The notes under the pieces are model-generated. The model was not told where the DNA came from. It saw only the letters and a list, made by a program, of their open reading frames with translations, and searched no databases. From assembly GCA_028282925.1 (NCBI GenBank), contig JANQGV010000215.1, forward strand, positions 1 through 55,059: a stretch of 55,059 nucleotides of DNA, read 5' to 3'. The translations under genes and the position numbers were made by a program. Within the stretch, counting starts at the first letter, position 1. Each line of letters opens with the position of its first letter. This document shows positions 1 to 7,129 of the stretch, piece by piece. This DNA comes from Thermodesulfobacteriota bacterium (GTDB lineage Bacteria; Desulfobacterota; WTBG01; CAIYCZ01; CAIRTM01).

Positions 1-298
1 TTACATTTTTAGCCTATTCATAAGCATACATTCATATGCTATTACTTATCTATAAGCAGTTAATGAAGAGGGGCACTGCAAAACCATGAGGGGCGTCAAG
101 TCAATTCCAAATAATCAATCAATTCAACCCGTGATGAATCGCAGCAGGTAGTTTTATATCTTCCGATACAGATGCGTTTCCATTCAGGACTAATAACAAC
201 CAGAAAGGAGGTGAAGAATTGTAAGTGCTACGCAAACGGAGGGGCTCATGAGAATGATGCATGACAACCGTGAACAATTAAACAAGAGGAGATGTACT
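1..298 (+). promoter_or_regulatory. Structured 5' leader, copy 1, of the secreted-protein cassettes
   Basis: This untranslated region upstream of the first cassette gene is repeated with sequence drift before the second (1087-1392) and fourth (3757-4064) signal-peptide cassettes. Shared blocks in order: an AGCATA/TATGCT dyad (23-40), a block around CCATGAGGGG (about 85-95), a stem whose outer arms are CGCA and TGCG (about 140-176), and a perfect anti-SD complement AAAGGAGGTGA (204-214). The arms vary between copies while pairing is kept, which suggests a folded RNA. It could be a riboswitch or a long leader with a ribosome standby site. It only faintly resembles the c-di-GMP-I core, so I assign no class. 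The window starts inside this copy, so it may extend upstream. Confidence 0.55.
23..40. promoter_or_regulatory. Operator-like dyad, copy 1
   Basis: AGCATA and TATGCT are perfect 6-bp inverted arms with a 6-bp spacer. The same dyad precedes the other two leaders at 1118-1135 and 3787-3804. It lies about 260 bp before the start codon, at the likely 5' end of the leader. It could be a protein operator or the first hairpin of the transcript. Confidence 0.45.
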
Positions 299-826
299 AT
301 GAAGAAAATTATAATTTGTTTTGCTGTCGCTTTGAGTATCGTGATGTCAAGCAGTGCGGTGTTTGCTGGTAGTGGAAAGGCGTTCATACCATCATGGCGT
401 GTCTTCAGGGATGCAAGCTCCAGTACTCATTATGAAACAAAAATTTGGCTGTCCAATATATCTGACAGTACTATTTCGTTAACAATAACATTATACTCAC
501 AAGATAATTCCAGTGGGTATCCAACAGTATTTTCAGATGATACTGAATTGCATTGTGTTAATTATAGCGGAACTTACAATGAAAATCCGACAACTGGTTC
601 AGTTACATTTGATATTGCTCCATATGAAACATGTTATTTTCAAGCATATTCAGGAAACGATCAAAGTGATACGTATGGACATGGTTTTATCGAATGGACT
701 GCAGCAGATGATGAGAATCAACCAGCATTAGGCTTAGTAGCACATGGTTATACAAAATACATTAACCTTGGTAATACTAGAAGCTATGCTTATGACATTA
801 CAATAAATGGTGGCAATCCCTTCTAA
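299..826 (+). CDS. Secreted cassette protein 1 (beta-sandwich-like, unknown function)
   Basis: 175-residue exported protein. I chose the ATG at 299 because an AGAGGAG Shine-Dalgarno sits 8 nt upstream and a clean signal peptide (MKKIIICFAVALSIV.. to VFAG) starts there. The reading frame is open further upstream but without a better start. The mature part has a strand-rich pattern WLSNISDSTISLTITLY that recurs in the other cassettes, giving an Ig/beta-sandwich impression. It ends TINGGNPF, matching the shared C-terminal motif I-N-[GN]-G-x-P-F. A terminator hairpin follows at 855. Paralogues lie at 1393, 2010 and 4065. I do not recognise the family. A surface-exposed or matrix role is inference from export and multiplication only. 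Confidence 0.8.
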   Translation: MKKIIICFAVALSIVMSSSAVFAGSGKAFIPSWRVFRDASSSTHYETKIWLSNISDSTISLTITLYSQDNSSGYPTVFSDDTELHCVNYSGTYNENPTTGSVTFDIAPYETCYFQAYSGNDQSDTYGHGFIEWTAADDENQPALGLVAHGYTKYINLGNTRSYAYDITINGGNPF

Positions 827-854
827 CAATTCGCCCAACAACACGGAACACACT

Positions 855-884
855 AAGGCAGGACCTCACGGCTCTGCCTTTTTT
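855..884 (+). terminator. Cassette terminator 1
   Basis: AAGGCAG and CTGCCTT form a 7-bp stem with a 12-nt loop, followed by a run of T. The same hairpin, with wobble-preserving changes, ends most cassettes in this array. Confidence 0.8.
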
Positions 885-1086
885 GATCCTTGTTATGCAA
901 GGTTGTTCTGTGGCCGACTATATCTACTTAGTAAATCGACTAGTATCGGTCGGCATAATAACATTCTGAATAACTGAAACGCCGATAAAAATACGTCGAA
1001 TTGCTCTTAGATAGTTATTACTTCTCAATTGAAATGGAATATTTGAACAGTAAAATTGTTCCTTCTACATGCATTAATTAAAGACA

Positions 1087-1392
1087 TGTAAAAATTTACA
1101 TTCTTTACCAATACCTCAGCATACATTGATATGCTATGTTTCATGTAAGAAGCAGACATACAAGGGGCATTGCAAAACCATGAGGGGCATTAGATCACTT
1201 CCCAAAAATCAATCAATTAAACCAGGTATGTATCGCACAAGATAGAGTTTTATCTTTTGATACAGGTGCGTTGTTATGCAGGACTAATAACGACAAGAAA
1301 GGAGGTGAAGAACTGCAAGAATTTTGCAAACTGAGGGGCTAATTATAATGAAGCATGACATCCGTGAACAAATAAACAAGCGGAGATGTACT
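1087..1392 (+). promoter_or_regulatory. Structured 5' leader, copy 2
   Basis: Second copy of the cassette leader. It holds the perfect dyad AGCATA/TATGCT at 1118-1135, the CCATGAGGGG block near 1180, a CGCAC/GTGCG stem (about 1226-1270) enclosing AAGATA/TATCTT, and AAAGGAGGTGA at about 1298-1308. The inner stem differs from copy 1 in sequence but still pairs. The 895-1086 stretch upstream shows no gene or clear motif. Confidence 0.55.
1118..1135. promoter_or_regulatory. Operator-like dyad, copy 2
   Basis: AGCATA-cattga-TATGCT, identical in arms and spacing to copy 1. An imperfect palindrome TGTAAAAATTTACA lies just upstream at 1087-1100 and recurs before copy 3. Confidence 0.45.
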
Positions 1393-1926
1393 ATGAAGAA
1401 AATTATAATTTGTATGACTGTCACTTTGAGTATCGTGATGTCAAGCAGTACGGTGTTTGCCGGCGGTGGTAGCGCTATTATGAACCATTGGTATTTAGAG
1501 TCGAGTTCTAATGGGAATTCTTACTATTATACTACGTTATGGCTATCAAATATTACCCCTGATACGGTTGATGTAGAAGTAACCTTTTATGATATGGACG
1601 GCGATGTTTTTCAGGATTCTTCAAGTGACAACTTGACCGGACATATTCGTGGATGGGGTGGTGACAGCTACACAGAATACTCCGGCAGCACTAATCCATC
1701 AGTAACAGTTTCTATAAATGCAAATGAAACATGTAGAATCAAATTAACTCACACGTCAACCAGTCAAAGCAAAGCAGGATATGCGCTTATTGAATGGGCA
1801 CATTCTTCAAGCAGCCCCACTAAAAATTCCAAAGCCTTAATAGCATATGGAAAGGAACAGTATATTTATAACAGCTACTATGGTCGTGCTACCGCAATAG
1901 AAATAAATAACGGGAAGCCATTCTAA
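1393..1926 (+). CDS. Secreted cassette protein 2 (beta-sandwich-like, unknown function)
   Basis: 177-residue exported paralogue of the first cassette gene. The start at 1393 follows a GGAGATG-type ribosome site and begins a signal peptide nearly identical to copy 1 (MKKIIICMTVTLSIV.. to VFAG). The signal peptide is much better conserved than the mature part, which is rich in Ser, Tyr and Asn and holds the shared LWLSNITPDTVDVEVTFY strand pair. It ends EINNGKPF. The N-terminal block plus leader seem to have been duplicated or homogenised while the exported body diverged. Function unknown. A terminator follows at 1956. Confidence 0.8.
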   Translation: MKKIIICMTVTLSIVMSSSTVFAGGGSAIMNHWYLESSSNGNSYYYTTLWLSNITPDTVDVEVTFYDMDGDVFQDSSSDNLTGHIRGWGGDSYTEYSGSTNPSVTVSINANETCRIKLTHTSTSQSKAGYALIEWAHSSSSPTKNSKALIAYGKEQYIYNSYYGRATAIEINNGKPF

Positions 1927-1955
1927 TTAATCGACCAATAACACTATTTTGTACT

Positions 1956-1984
1956 AAGGCAGGTTCTCACGACTCTGCCTTTAT
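1956..1984 (+). terminator. Cassette terminator 2
   Basis: AAGGCAG/CTGCCTT stem, same as the first cassette terminator, with a short T-rich tail. The next gene starts only about 25 bp later, so readthrough may feed it. Confidence 0.65.
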
Positions 1985-2009
1985 CTCATTAATCTAAAGG
2001 AGAATCAAA

Positions 2010-2492
2010 ATGAAAAAACTGTTGTTAATAAGCATGGCTGCCGTTTTGAGTATCGTGCTCACAAGTAGTGCGGTGTTTGCAGGTAATGCAGAAATCCCTG
2101 CGTGGTATGCAAATGGTGGAAACGACTATTGGACACACATTGTTGTAACAAATATTTCACCTGTACCGATTACTGTAACGGTTACTTTTTGGAAGAGCGA
2201 TGGCAACCTTTTAGCCTCTAAAACCATTAGCACCGGGCAAAGTACTAATAGCAATGGTGAATACGCCGTCACCTTGGATGAAAGGGAAACAAAGATTATT
2301 TCTATCGATGAATCACAATTTACAACCTATACGTATGGAAGTGCATTAATAAATGCAAGACCGAACAGTACAACAGCACAGGGAAAAACAACTTACGATG
2401 GAACTGTTTACGCGACTGCGACATGCCAAATATATGGAATATACCATCTTAACCAGTTTGGCGTTCCCATTAATGGTGGCCGACCCTTTTAA
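2010..2492 (+). CDS. Secreted cassette protein 3 (beta-sandwich-like, unknown function)
   Basis: 160-residue exported paralogue. It starts at an ATG with AAAGGAG 7-8 nt upstream and carries a signal peptide ending VFAG. Unlike copies 1, 2 and 5 it has no long leader of its own and lies directly behind the terminator of the previous cassette. The mature part has the family pattern IVVTNISPVPITVTVTFW followed by KSDG, shared with the cassette at 4065. It ends PINGGRPF. Function unknown. Partial transcription from the upstream cassette leader is likely but inferred. Confidence 0.8.
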   Translation: MKKLLLISMAAVLSIVLTSSAVFAGNAEIPAWYANGGNDYWTHIVVTNISPVPITVTVTFWKSDGNLLASKTISTGQSTNSNGEYAVTLDERETKIISIDESQFTTYTYGSALINARPNSTTAQGKTTYDGTVYATATCQIYGIYHLNQFGVPINGGRPF

Positions 2493-2572
2493 CTCTTCAC
2501 GAGTAATATAATGTGTACAAAGGAAGGGTTAATTGCCCCGCTTTTTACCTATGCTTAAAAGGAGAATATATT

Positions 2573-3376
2573 ATGAAGAAAAAACTGATAGCATTGACGC
2601 TCATTTCGTTTTTTGTATTAACCGGTGTTGTTTGGGCGGGAACATATTCAACCTACCCGTCTCGTGGGTCGGTCAAGGGTGCGAATGTATTATATAATAA
2701 CACTGACACTGTTACTATTAATACTGGCTACGGTGAGTGTAACGGAAAGTATTGGGAAATAACAAATGATATAACATATCAACTTACAGGTATTAGTGGC
2801 GAAGACTTTTACTATATTTATATTGATGACAGCATGGCAAGTTATCCTGATTTAGATAATGATTCATTTGCGCACAGTAATACAGAACCTGCATGGAGCG
2901 ATACAAAATTCGGTTGGTATAATGGTAATGATCGTATGATAGGAGTTGTTTGGGTTAAAGATGACTCTACAATCAGTGAATTCTTAACTAATCCAATTAG
3001 TGACAATAAAATTGAAATCACAACCAAGGAAGCCGTTAAAATACTTATAAACACTAATGGAGGCGTTGGTACCATTACTGGTAGTTGGCAAAATCTGGAT
3101 GTTAGTGGAACTACAAATTCAAGCTTATATGTTCCAGTAAATGCAACTGATGTTAAAATCTATGGGTATACATATGATGGAAACTCTATGGCACGATTAA
3201 GGGTTTCACCACAAGTTTCCAGCGGAAATTACAATGGAATTTCCATTTTATCATATAGCTTTGGTTGTACGGTTCAATGGGTTGCTCTTGAAAGTTCAAG
3301 ATGTATTATGTGGTGGTCTGAATCAAATGATGAACAAGCCCAAGTAATTAACTTTGGGTGGAGAATGGTAAGATAA
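2573..3376 (+). CDS. Secreted protein of unknown function within the cassette array
   Basis: 267-residue exported protein. I chose the ATG at 2573, which has AAAGGAG nearby and begins a signal peptide (MKKKLIALTLISFFV.. to VWAG). The mature sequence differs from the flanking cassettes: it lacks the WLSNIS strand pair and the INNGxPF ending, finishing NFGWRMVR. It is strand- and Tyr/Asp-rich with about six Trp, as in carbohydrate- or surface-binding beta proteins, but I cannot name a domain. It is followed by the standard cassette terminator at 3405, so it may have been inserted into, or captured by, the array. Confidence 0.75.
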   Translation: MKKKLIALTLISFFVLTGVVWAGTYSTYPSRGSVKGANVLYNNTDTVTINTGYGECNGKYWEITNDITYQLTGISGEDFYYIYIDDSMASYPDLDNDSFAHSNTEPAWSDTKFGWYNGNDRMIGVVWVKDDSTISEFLTNPISDNKIEITTKEAVKILINTNGGVGTITGSWQNLDVSGTTNSSLYVPVNATDVKIYGYTYDGNSMARLRVSPQVSSGNYNGISILSYSFGCTVQWVALESSRCIMWWSESNDEQAQVINFGWRMVR

Positions 3377-3404
3377 TAAACTTGAATCTAATGAAACTTT
3401 ACAT

Positions 3405-3438
3405 AAAGGCAGGGCCGCACGGCTCTGCCTTTTCCTTT
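3405..3438 (+). terminator. Cassette terminator 3
   Basis: AAAGGCAG pairs with CTGCCTTT around a short loop, followed by a T-rich tail. It belongs to the gene ending at 3376. Confidence 0.8.
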
Positions 3439-3460
3439 TTTTAAATGGATCCAAAAAAGA

Positions 3461-3508
3461 TCACATCGATTCACTGTCGGCGTATCGATGCATGGTGATG
3501 GAGAGCAG
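3461..3508 (-). pseudogene. Duplicated 3' fragment of the ATP-grasp gene
   Basis: Read on the minus strand this encodes LLSITMHRYADSESM and a stop, nearly identical to the last residues (LLSITMHRYADSEPI) of the intact ATP-grasp gene at 4714-5760. No other part of that gene is present here. It sits after a cassette terminator, in the same relative position as the intact gene end after the last cassette. The simplest explanation is recombination or duplication in which a cassette with its terminator and the adjoining gene end was copied or inserted. Confidence 0.8.
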
Positions 3509-3512
3509 CCCG

Positions 3513-3545
3513 TAGGTCGGATAGAGCATAGCGAAATCCGACCTA
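3513..3545. repeat. REP-like palindrome
   Basis: TAGGTCGGAT and ATCCGACCTA are perfect 10-bp inverted arms with a 13-nt loop. The sequence resembles the widespread GTAGGTCGGATT.. REP-type elements of Gram-negative bacteria. I see no second copy in the window and no RAYT transposase. Confidence 0.6.
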
Positions 3546-3575
3546 TGATTTTTTACAAATAATACAATGTAAACT

Positions 3576-3605
3576 AAGGTAGAGTTTTACGGCTCTGCCT
3601 TTACA
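3576..3605 (+). terminator. Orphan cassette terminator
   Basis: AAGGTAG/CTGCCTT forms the same hairpin as the cassette terminators with one G-U pair, but no gene precedes it. Between it and the previous terminator lie only the ATP-grasp fragment and the REP-like element. This is probably the remnant of a deleted cassette. I see nothing else in 3606-3756. Confidence 0.6.
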
Positions 3606-3756
3606 TTTATTTTACAAATAAATATGTGAACAAAACTATCAACACAAATACAAGACGAAAAGTAATCCGATTTAAAAGTGACATCGAATACATAGGAGCC
3701 CTGATAAGTTTAATCAGTTAAAACCCTCATTTGCTATTAAATAACAATTCCAATAC

Positions 3757-4064
3757 GTAAAAATTTACATTCTTAGGCTATTCCTCAGTATAGATTGATA
3801 TGCTATGTATTCTCTATAAGCAGTAAACATACAAGGGGCGCTGCTAAAATCATGAGAGGCTTCAAATCAATTCATAATAATCAATCAACAATATGTGTTA
3901 CGTATCGCACTTAGAAGAAATGTGTCTACCGTTACGGGTGCGTTTTTATTCAGAACTAATAACAACCAGAAAGGAGGTGAAGAACAGTAAGTGCTTCACA
4001 AATAAAGGAGAAAGTCAGTCACCATGTATCCTAATAACAACCATTAAGCAAGAGGAGAATCAGC
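3757..4064 (+). promoter_or_regulatory. Structured 5' leader, copy 3
   Basis: Third leader copy. The dyad at 3787-3804 has one change that still pairs as RNA (G-U). The block near 3850 reads TCATGAGA where copies 1 and 2 read CCATGAGG, a compensated change. A CGCAC/GTGCG stem encloses TAGA/TCTA (about 3907-3942), and AAAGGAGGTGA lies at about 3970. Here the reading frame after the strong SD differs from copies 1 and 2 and overlaps the gene start, which argues that the block is kept as RNA rather than as a coding extension. Confidence 0.55.
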
Positions 4065-4637
4065 ATGAAGAAACTGCTAATTAGTATGGCTATTATTGTG
4101 AGTATAGTAATGTCAAGCAGTGCGGTGTTCGCAGGAAGTGGTACAGCAGTCATTCCACATTTTTACGGATATACAATTAATGATGATGATCAGCATCCAG
4201 TTCAGGTGTTTATGTCAAATATTTCGGATAAAACAATAACAGTAAACATTACATTTTTTAAATCAGATGGTACAATTTTACAGGAAGGAAGTGCTGGTGA
4301 TTTAGGTGCCGGCGTTGGTATATTAAAAGCATACAACACGTCCGGAACCTATAACGAAAACTTAAATAGTTCCACTGCACCAACATTTTCATTTGATATT
4401 GATGCAAATGAAACAAGCTATGTCAGGCTGGATATTGGTTCAACAATAAAATATGGTTATGGTCTCATTGAATGGAACAATGAAACTGCGACGACCATTA
4501 CCCCAAATTCACCGGCTTTAGTAGCACATTGTCGTATCCAGCAATATAATACAGATAGTCGAGATATAAGTACTACAGAAAATTGGGCGTATGTAGGTTG
4601 GTACAGTGTGCCCATCAACAACGGCCTCCCGTTCTAA
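4065..4637 (+). CDS. Secreted cassette protein 4 (beta-sandwich-like, unknown function)
   Basis: 190-residue exported paralogue of the cassette family. The ATG at 4065 has AGAGGAG 8 nt upstream and starts a signal peptide (MKKLLISMAIIVSIV.. to VFAG). The mature part has the conserved strand pair VFMSNISDKTITVNITFF, then KSDG, and ends PINNGLPF. It shares NETSY/NETC near residue 120 and YGLIEW with cassettes 1 and 2 (GFIEW, ALIEW), so the family has a second conserved core late in the protein. Function unknown. It is the last cassette before the array meets the 3' end of the minus-strand ATP-grasp gene. Confidence 0.8.
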   Translation: MKKLLISMAIIVSIVMSSSAVFAGSGTAVIPHFYGYTINDDDQHPVQVFMSNISDKTITVNITFFKSDGTILQEGSAGDLGAGVGILKAYNTSGTYNENLNSSTAPTFSFDIDANETSYVRLDIGSTIKYGYGLIEWNNETATTITPNSPALVAHCRIQQYNTDSRDISTTENWAYVGWYSVPINNGLPF

Positions 4638-4661
4638 CAATCCATCAACACAATGCACAAC

Positions 4662-4694
4662 AAGGCGGGGTCTCACGGCTCTGCCTTGTTTTAG
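4662..4694 (+). terminator. Cassette terminator 4
   Basis: AAGGCGG pairs with CTGCCTT using one G-U pair, followed by GTTTTAG. It ends the last cassette and lies 20 bp from the 3' end of the convergent ATP-grasp gene. Confidence 0.75.
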
Positions 4695-4713
4695 TAAATA
4701 GAGCCAGGAAAGA

Positions 4714-5760
4714 TTAAATGGGTTCACTGTCGGCGTATCGGTGCATGGTAATGGAGAGAAGCTTGTCGATAAACTGGACGTAGTCCATGCCGGCTTTGGC
4801 GGCGGATTCTGCAACCTCGTCGCCGCAGGCAAGGCCCGGGTTGGGGTTGGCTTCGATAATGAATATCTGGTCGTTGTCGGTGATGCGCATATCGATGCGG
4901 CCGTAGTCGTGGATCTGCATCAAACGGAACACCTTTTTGCTGATTTTAGCAACTCTTTTTTCAAGTGCTTCATCAATATCGCTGAACCCGAATTTAATTT
5001 TCCACTTCTTCTGATACTTTTCGTTCCACTTGACATGACTGGTGGCGATCATTGGGCCGCCATCGCCGTTGTGCTGGAAAAACAGTTCTCGTGAAGGCAG
5101 CACCTTGAGCTTCTTATTGCCGATAACAGATACATACAGCTCACGCCCTTCGATGTACTCCTCTACAATTGCAGGCTGATTGTAGGTATCATGTACCATG
5201 GTTACCCGTTCGAACAGTTCGTCGAAATTATTTACAATGGAGCTGTTTGAGATGCCGTCGGAACCGTCTTCATACAGGGGCTTAACGATATGGGGATAGT
5301 GCATGGACTTTGGTATATGTATTTTCCTGCCGGGATGCAGAACATAAAAACCGGGCACGTGGATTTTGCGCGAGCGCAGTATCTGTTTACTCAGCCCCTT
5401 GTTGCGGCACAGCATGAGCCCCTCTGAACCGGTGCCGGTAAACGGCACCTTAAACATCTCAAGCAGGGCCGCAATATGCATATCCATACGGCGGTCGTAG
5501 TGAAAATTTTCCGTGAGGTTGAACACAACATCTGGTTTTTGTTGAGATAAAAGTGTAACAACCGGCTCAATTTGTTTCTCGATTCCGAGAGTCGTCACAT
5601 AGTGGCCAAGCTCACGCAAGGCATTCACCACATACAGCTCGGTCGACTGCTTGTGCTTTCTCTTATTATAATAGTCGGGTGGTTCACTGATAAACTCAGG
5701 GTCGTTTTCCGGAATACACAGGGCATCCATCAGAACCAGAATGTTAAGCGGGTGTTTCAT
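4714..5760 (-). CDS. ATP-grasp ligase, D-alanine-D-alanine ligase-like
   Basis: 348 residues, close to the usual length of D-Ala-D-Ala ligase-type ATP-grasp enzymes, which join a carboxylate to an amine using ATP through an acyl-phosphate. The N-terminal part (about 1-110) is the preATP-grasp domain. The central lid follows, and the metal-binding end of the fold is seen in IIEANPNPGLACGDE near residue 305-320. The start codon overlaps the stop of the upstream zinc peptidase gene by 4 bp (ATGA), so the two are translationally coupled. The ordinary Ddl is usually near division genes, so this paired form is more likely a specialised peptide or amino-acid ligase. Substrate unknown. Confidence 0.75.
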   Translation of the reverse strand: MKHPLNILVLMDALCIPENDPEFISEPPDYYNKRKHKQSTELYVVNALRELGHYVTTLGIEKQIEPVVTLLSQQKPDVVFNLTENFHYDRRMDMHIAALLEMFKVPFTGTGSEGLMLCRNKGLSKQILRSRKIHVPGFYVLHPGRKIHIPKSMHYPHIVKPLYEDGSDGISNSSIVNNFDELFERVTMVHDTYNQPAIVEEYIEGRELYVSVIGNKKLKVLPSRELFFQHNGDGGPMIATSHVKWNEKYQKKWKIKFGFSDIDEALEKRVAKISKKVFRLMQIHDYGRIDMRITDNDQIFIIEANPNPGLACGDEVAESAAKAGMDYVQFIDKLLSITMHRYADSEPI

Positions 5761-6800
5761 TGGTCGTTAAAACCTCCCTCGAAAATGTGCACATTGTTCA
5801 TAACAGCGGTTACAAATGCCGTTACTTCAGGCAGCACATCGGTTTCGGGTTTATGGAGGTAGAGGTTCAAATCGTCGCAGCGGGCAATCAGCTTGCGGAT
5901 CAACTTATCGATATCGAATTTTCGTTGCCCGGTCCAGGTTGAAACGATATTAACGATATGACGCCGCTCTTTCCTGAGGAAACGGGCCGCAGTGGGTAAA
6001 TCATCGGAACCCGGTGTGGTGTAAAATATTTTCATGAGGCTTGGTACATAGTAGCCCGGGAATTCGTCTCCCATGTACAGGCGCCTGCGCTCATAGTATG
6101 CAAGCAGGGTCGAATACATACGGCTTGCAGCCCAGGGAGTATCATTTGTGGTTACCAGGGGTTTCTTGTCCGTGATCTCCTGCATGATGTGGTCCACATA
6201 CTGCAACTTCTTCATTGCCGGCCAGCCCTGGTATTTTTTTTGCCAGTTGCTTGTTGGGGCCAGCCACACGGCAAAGGTTTCCGCAAAGTCTTCATCAGGA
6301 TGAGCCTGGGCATAGTTGTCTTCAAGATGAATGACATAGCGTTTTGAATACGGGTGGGCATAGTAGTCTTCCGAGTACTTGGCCGAGAACGGCCCGAACA
6401 GCTCCCTCCAGCGTGTGCGGCGGTAGAGCCGGTACGCGTAATTAATGGCGTGTCCGGTTTCGTGTCGCAGCAGCTTCATGCACCATGAATCGGTTCCGCC
6501 TTCAACCTCCAGCATCATTTTACGTTCAAGCTGCACAAGGCGCGGATGCGCCAGATAAAAGGGAATGCCCACGATAGGTTCCTTGTCAGGGCAAAGCCAG
6601 TCATAGGTGAGATAGCATGGAGGCTGAAACGGTATACCGCGATCTGTAAGCTCCTCGTACAACCTTTTAATGCGCTCTTCAAGCACGGTGCCCTCGATGG
6701 TTAATCCCAGGTCACGGATGCGCTGTTTCAGCAGTTCTTTATCCGCCATGTTTTGAAGTTGTTCGGATGTCAGCTTTGTTTTTTTTCGTTTTGATTTCAT
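5757..6800 (-). CDS. Putative zinc-binding metallopeptidase (gluzincin type)
   Basis: 347 residues without a signal peptide. A zinc motif HETGHAINYAY lies near residue 108, and a likely third ligand Glu in DEDFAETFAVWL lies near 170, the HExxH...E arrangement of gluzincins. The N-terminus is Lys-rich. The gene overlaps the ATP-grasp gene by 4 bp and is transcribed first, implying that the peptidase and ligase act on the same peptide or amino-acid substrate (inference). It matches the general description of the putative zinc-binding metallopeptidase family seen beside ATP-grasp genes. The precise substrate cannot be read from sequence. Confidence 0.7.
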   Translation of the reverse strand: MKSKRKKTKLTSEQLQNMADKELLKQRIRDLGLTIEGTVLEERIKRLYEELTDRGIPFQPPCYLTYDWLCPDKEPIVGIPFYLAHPRLVQLERKMMLEVEGGTDSWCMKLLRHETGHAINYAYRLYRRTRWRELFGPFSAKYSEDYYAHPYSKRYVIHLEDNYAQAHPDEDFAETFAVWLAPTSNWQKKYQGWPAMKKLQYVDHIMQEITDKKPLVTTNDTPWAASRMYSTLLAYYERRRLYMGDEFPGYYVPSLMKIFYTTPGSDDLPTAARFLRKERRHIVNIVSTWTGQRKFDIDKLIRKLIARCDDLNLYLHKPETDVLPEVTAFVTAVMNNVHIFEGGFNDQ

Positions 6801-6934
6801 ATAAGCAAAGGGAATGATAGTGATGAAGTATTTATATTATAAATTCGGCATAAAAAGACATAATGTTAGTGATTTCTGTAAGGATTGCATGCGAAGAGAG
6901 TTAGTGAGTCATTTTATAAAATAGTAAAGACGTG

Positions 6935-7040
6935 CAGGAGCGGCCTTTGGCCGCGATAGCGATCGTAAAAAATATATACGTTCATCAATCGCACCTGCAG
7001 GTGCTCCTACCAAACGATTATGATATTGAGGCTATAAAAT
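6935..7040 (+). repeat. Dispersed repeat, copy A
   Basis: About 106 bp. It starts AGGAGCGGCCTTTGGCC, contains TCGCACCTGCAGGTGCTCC, and ends GATATTGAGGCTATA. Copies B (27749-27854, plus) and C (35093-35200, minus) share these blocks in the same order with diverged middles. Each block pairs with itself or with another block (AGGAGC with GCTCCT). It looks like a non-coding MITE or REP-doublet type element. No transposase is visible. Confidence 0.7.
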
Positions 7041-7072
7041 TTTGTGAATTCCTCGAGCGGGAAAGCGCCGAT

Positions 7073-7104
7073 AAAAAAGCCGTTGATTACGTGATCAACG
7101 GCTT
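7073..7104 (-). terminator. Terminator of the PilZ gene
   Basis: On the minus strand AAGCCGTTGAT and ATCAACGGCTT form a perfect 11-bp stem with a 6-nt loop, followed by TTTTTT. It lies 26 bp past the PilZ stop codon. This and copy A of the dispersed repeat fill the 6801-7129 gap. Confidence 0.85.
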
Positions 7105-7129
7105 CTGGTATTCGAGTTAATGAGGGTGT

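Noticed and set aside
68-180. Naming the leader a c-di-GMP-I (GEMM) riboswitch
   Set aside because: GCAAAACC and GGGGCG resemble the aptamer core in copy 1 only. The invariant bases after it are lost in copies 2 and 3, so the class cannot be asserted without a covariance-model search.
211-264. Leader peptide MKNCKCYANGG starting at GTG 211
   Set aside because: The GTG overlaps the anti-SD match itself, leaving no spacing for initiation, and the frame ends at different places in the other copies.
1-4694. Integron or phase-variable recombinase cassette array
   Set aside because: No integrase, invertase or attC-like sites are visible, and the repeats are leaders and terminators.
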